From: Halanaerobiales bacterium
Lineage (GTDB): Bacteria > Bacillota_F > Halanaerobiia > Halanaerobiales > DTU029
Length of the DNA stretch: 6,974 nt
Reading direction: 5' to 3'
Assembly: GCA_016278415.1 (NCBI GenBank)
Contig: JADQBV010000033.1
Span: 1 to 6,974, forward strand
Part shown: piece by piece, positions 6,683 through 6,974 of the stretch
Position numbering within the stretch: the stretch's first letter is position 1
How the letters are laid out: every line of letters begins with the position of its first letter
Notes under the pieces: model-generated
What the model was told of the DNA's origin: nothing
What the model saw: the letters and a program-made list of their open reading frames with translations, nothing else
The model's database searches: none
Translations under genes and position numbers: made by a program

Positions 6683-6718
6683 AAAATGTATTATAATCTA
6701 TTATACCATAGTATACAA
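6683..6718 (-). promoter_or_regulatory. candidate promoter of the hydrolase gene
   Basis: On the minus strand TTGTAT (6713-6718) is followed by exactly 17 bases and a perfect TATAAT (6690-6695). An overlapping extended -10, TGGTATAAT (6700-6708), offers a second start in the same place. Either gives a leader of about 170-180 bases. Another isolated TATAAT (6653-6658) has no good -35 partner. Which is used cannot be told from sequence. Confidence 0.5.
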
Positions 6719-6733
6719 AAAAATTACACACCT

Positions 6734-6763
6734 AAAAAAAGCAATTTTAAGTAATTGATTTTT
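6734..6763 (-). terminator. weak terminator-like hairpin downstream of the rRNA operon
   Basis: On the minus strand CAATT and AATTG pair around ACTTAA; beyond a T/C mismatch, five A-T pairs extend the stem, and the strand ends in seven T. The core is short and A/T-only apart from two C-G pairs, so stability is low. It lies about 160 bases after the 5S gene and just upstream of the hydrolase promoter candidate, the right place for an rRNA operon terminator. The plus strand also has a five-T run, so it could work both ways. Confidence 0.4.
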
Positions 6764-6920
6764 CACAGTTATTATATGTGTATTTAGTGTTAATCTATTT
6801 ATTTAATAGGATATGAGAAAATTTTTACAATTATATGAGAATGGTAAATACGAAGCGTCGAAGTTGTTGTTGAAGTGATAAATATTAATATGTATAATAA
6901 TTATTTTAGAAATAAAAAAA

Positions 6921-6974
6921 TTCGGCAGCGACCTACTCTCCCACGAAGTCTCCCTCGCAGTACCATAGGCGCAG
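6921..6974 (-). rRNA. rrf: 5S ribosomal RNA, 3' part only
   Basis: The minus strand reads from CTGCGCCTATGGTACTGCG through GGGAGAGTAGGTCGCTGCC to GAA, the conserved 3' half of bacterial 5S rRNA. About 54 bases are present and the 5' half lies beyond the right edge of the window. The exact 3' end is set near 6921 and could differ by a base or two. It is followed at once by seven T on the transcribed strand. Its orientation means an rRNA operon ends here, reading toward the hydrolase and ctsR genes. Confidence 0.95.

Larger units (their letters stand above)
6511..6920. other. intergenic region between the 5S rRNA and the hydrolase gene
   Basis: This very A/T-rich 410-base spacer holds a T-run directly after the 5S gene, a short GC-richer patch with a 21-codon plus-strand ORF (6813-6878), a weak hairpin with T-run (6734-6763), a promoter candidate (6690-6718), an all-A/T palindrome (6559-6580) and the hydrolase ribosome binding site. 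I could not find a tRNA cloverleaf or a recognisable riboswitch in it, and no credible protein gene. Confidence 0.7.

Noticed and set aside
6764..6900. tRNA gene next to the 5S rRNA
   Set aside because: I could find no acceptor stem, T-loop GTTCGA-type motif or CCA on either strand.

Overview
This AT-rich window looks like the chromosome of a low-GC Gram-positive (Firmicutes/Clostridia-type) bacterium. The support is the gene order ctsR-mcsA-mcsB-clpC-radA, which is typical of Bacillota, together with strong AGGAGG-type ribosome binding sites and A/T-rich codon choice. A halanaerobial or other anaerobic clostridial host is my guess; the sequence alone cannot fix the genus. Every supported gene lies on the minus strand, so transcription runs from high to low coordinates.

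Region by region, in the direction of transcription: (1) 6921-6974 is the 3' half of a 5S rRNA, the end of an rRNA operon lying beyond the window. (2) 6511-6920 is an A/T-rich spacer with a weak terminator-like hairpin, a good promoter candidate and an all-A/T palindrome. (3) 5386-6510 encodes a 374-residue exported putative glycoside hydrolase of the DUF4015 (PF13200) type, followed by a hairpin at its stop codon and a rho-independent terminator about 140 bases further on. (4) 4994-5385 holds that terminator plus the ctsR promoter, with a CtsR operator placed just downstream of the -10 box. (5) 464-4993 is the tightly packed class III heat-shock operon ctsR-mcsA-mcsB-clpC. (6) 1-352 is the 5' part of radA, preceded by its own promoter candidate.

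The operon encodes a closed protein-quality circuit. CtsR represses the operon through the operator at 5036-5052. McsB, activated by McsA, phosphorylates arginines on CtsR and on damaged proteins. ClpC unfolds the tagged proteins and should pass them to ClpP, which is encoded elsewhere. The key residues of each member are present, so the system looks functional. RadA is a recombination and branch-migration ATPase that commonly sits next to clpC in this phylum.

I see no mobile element, CRISPR array, tRNA or clearly new system. Three starts were moved to internal ATG codons (clpC, mcsB, ctsR) on ribosome-binding-site and family evidence. The less ordinary signals are in the spacers: a 42-codon ORF with a good ribosome binding site laid over the ctsR promoter, a 21-codon plus-strand ORF in a small GC-richer patch near the 5S gene, and the palindrome in the hydrolase leader.
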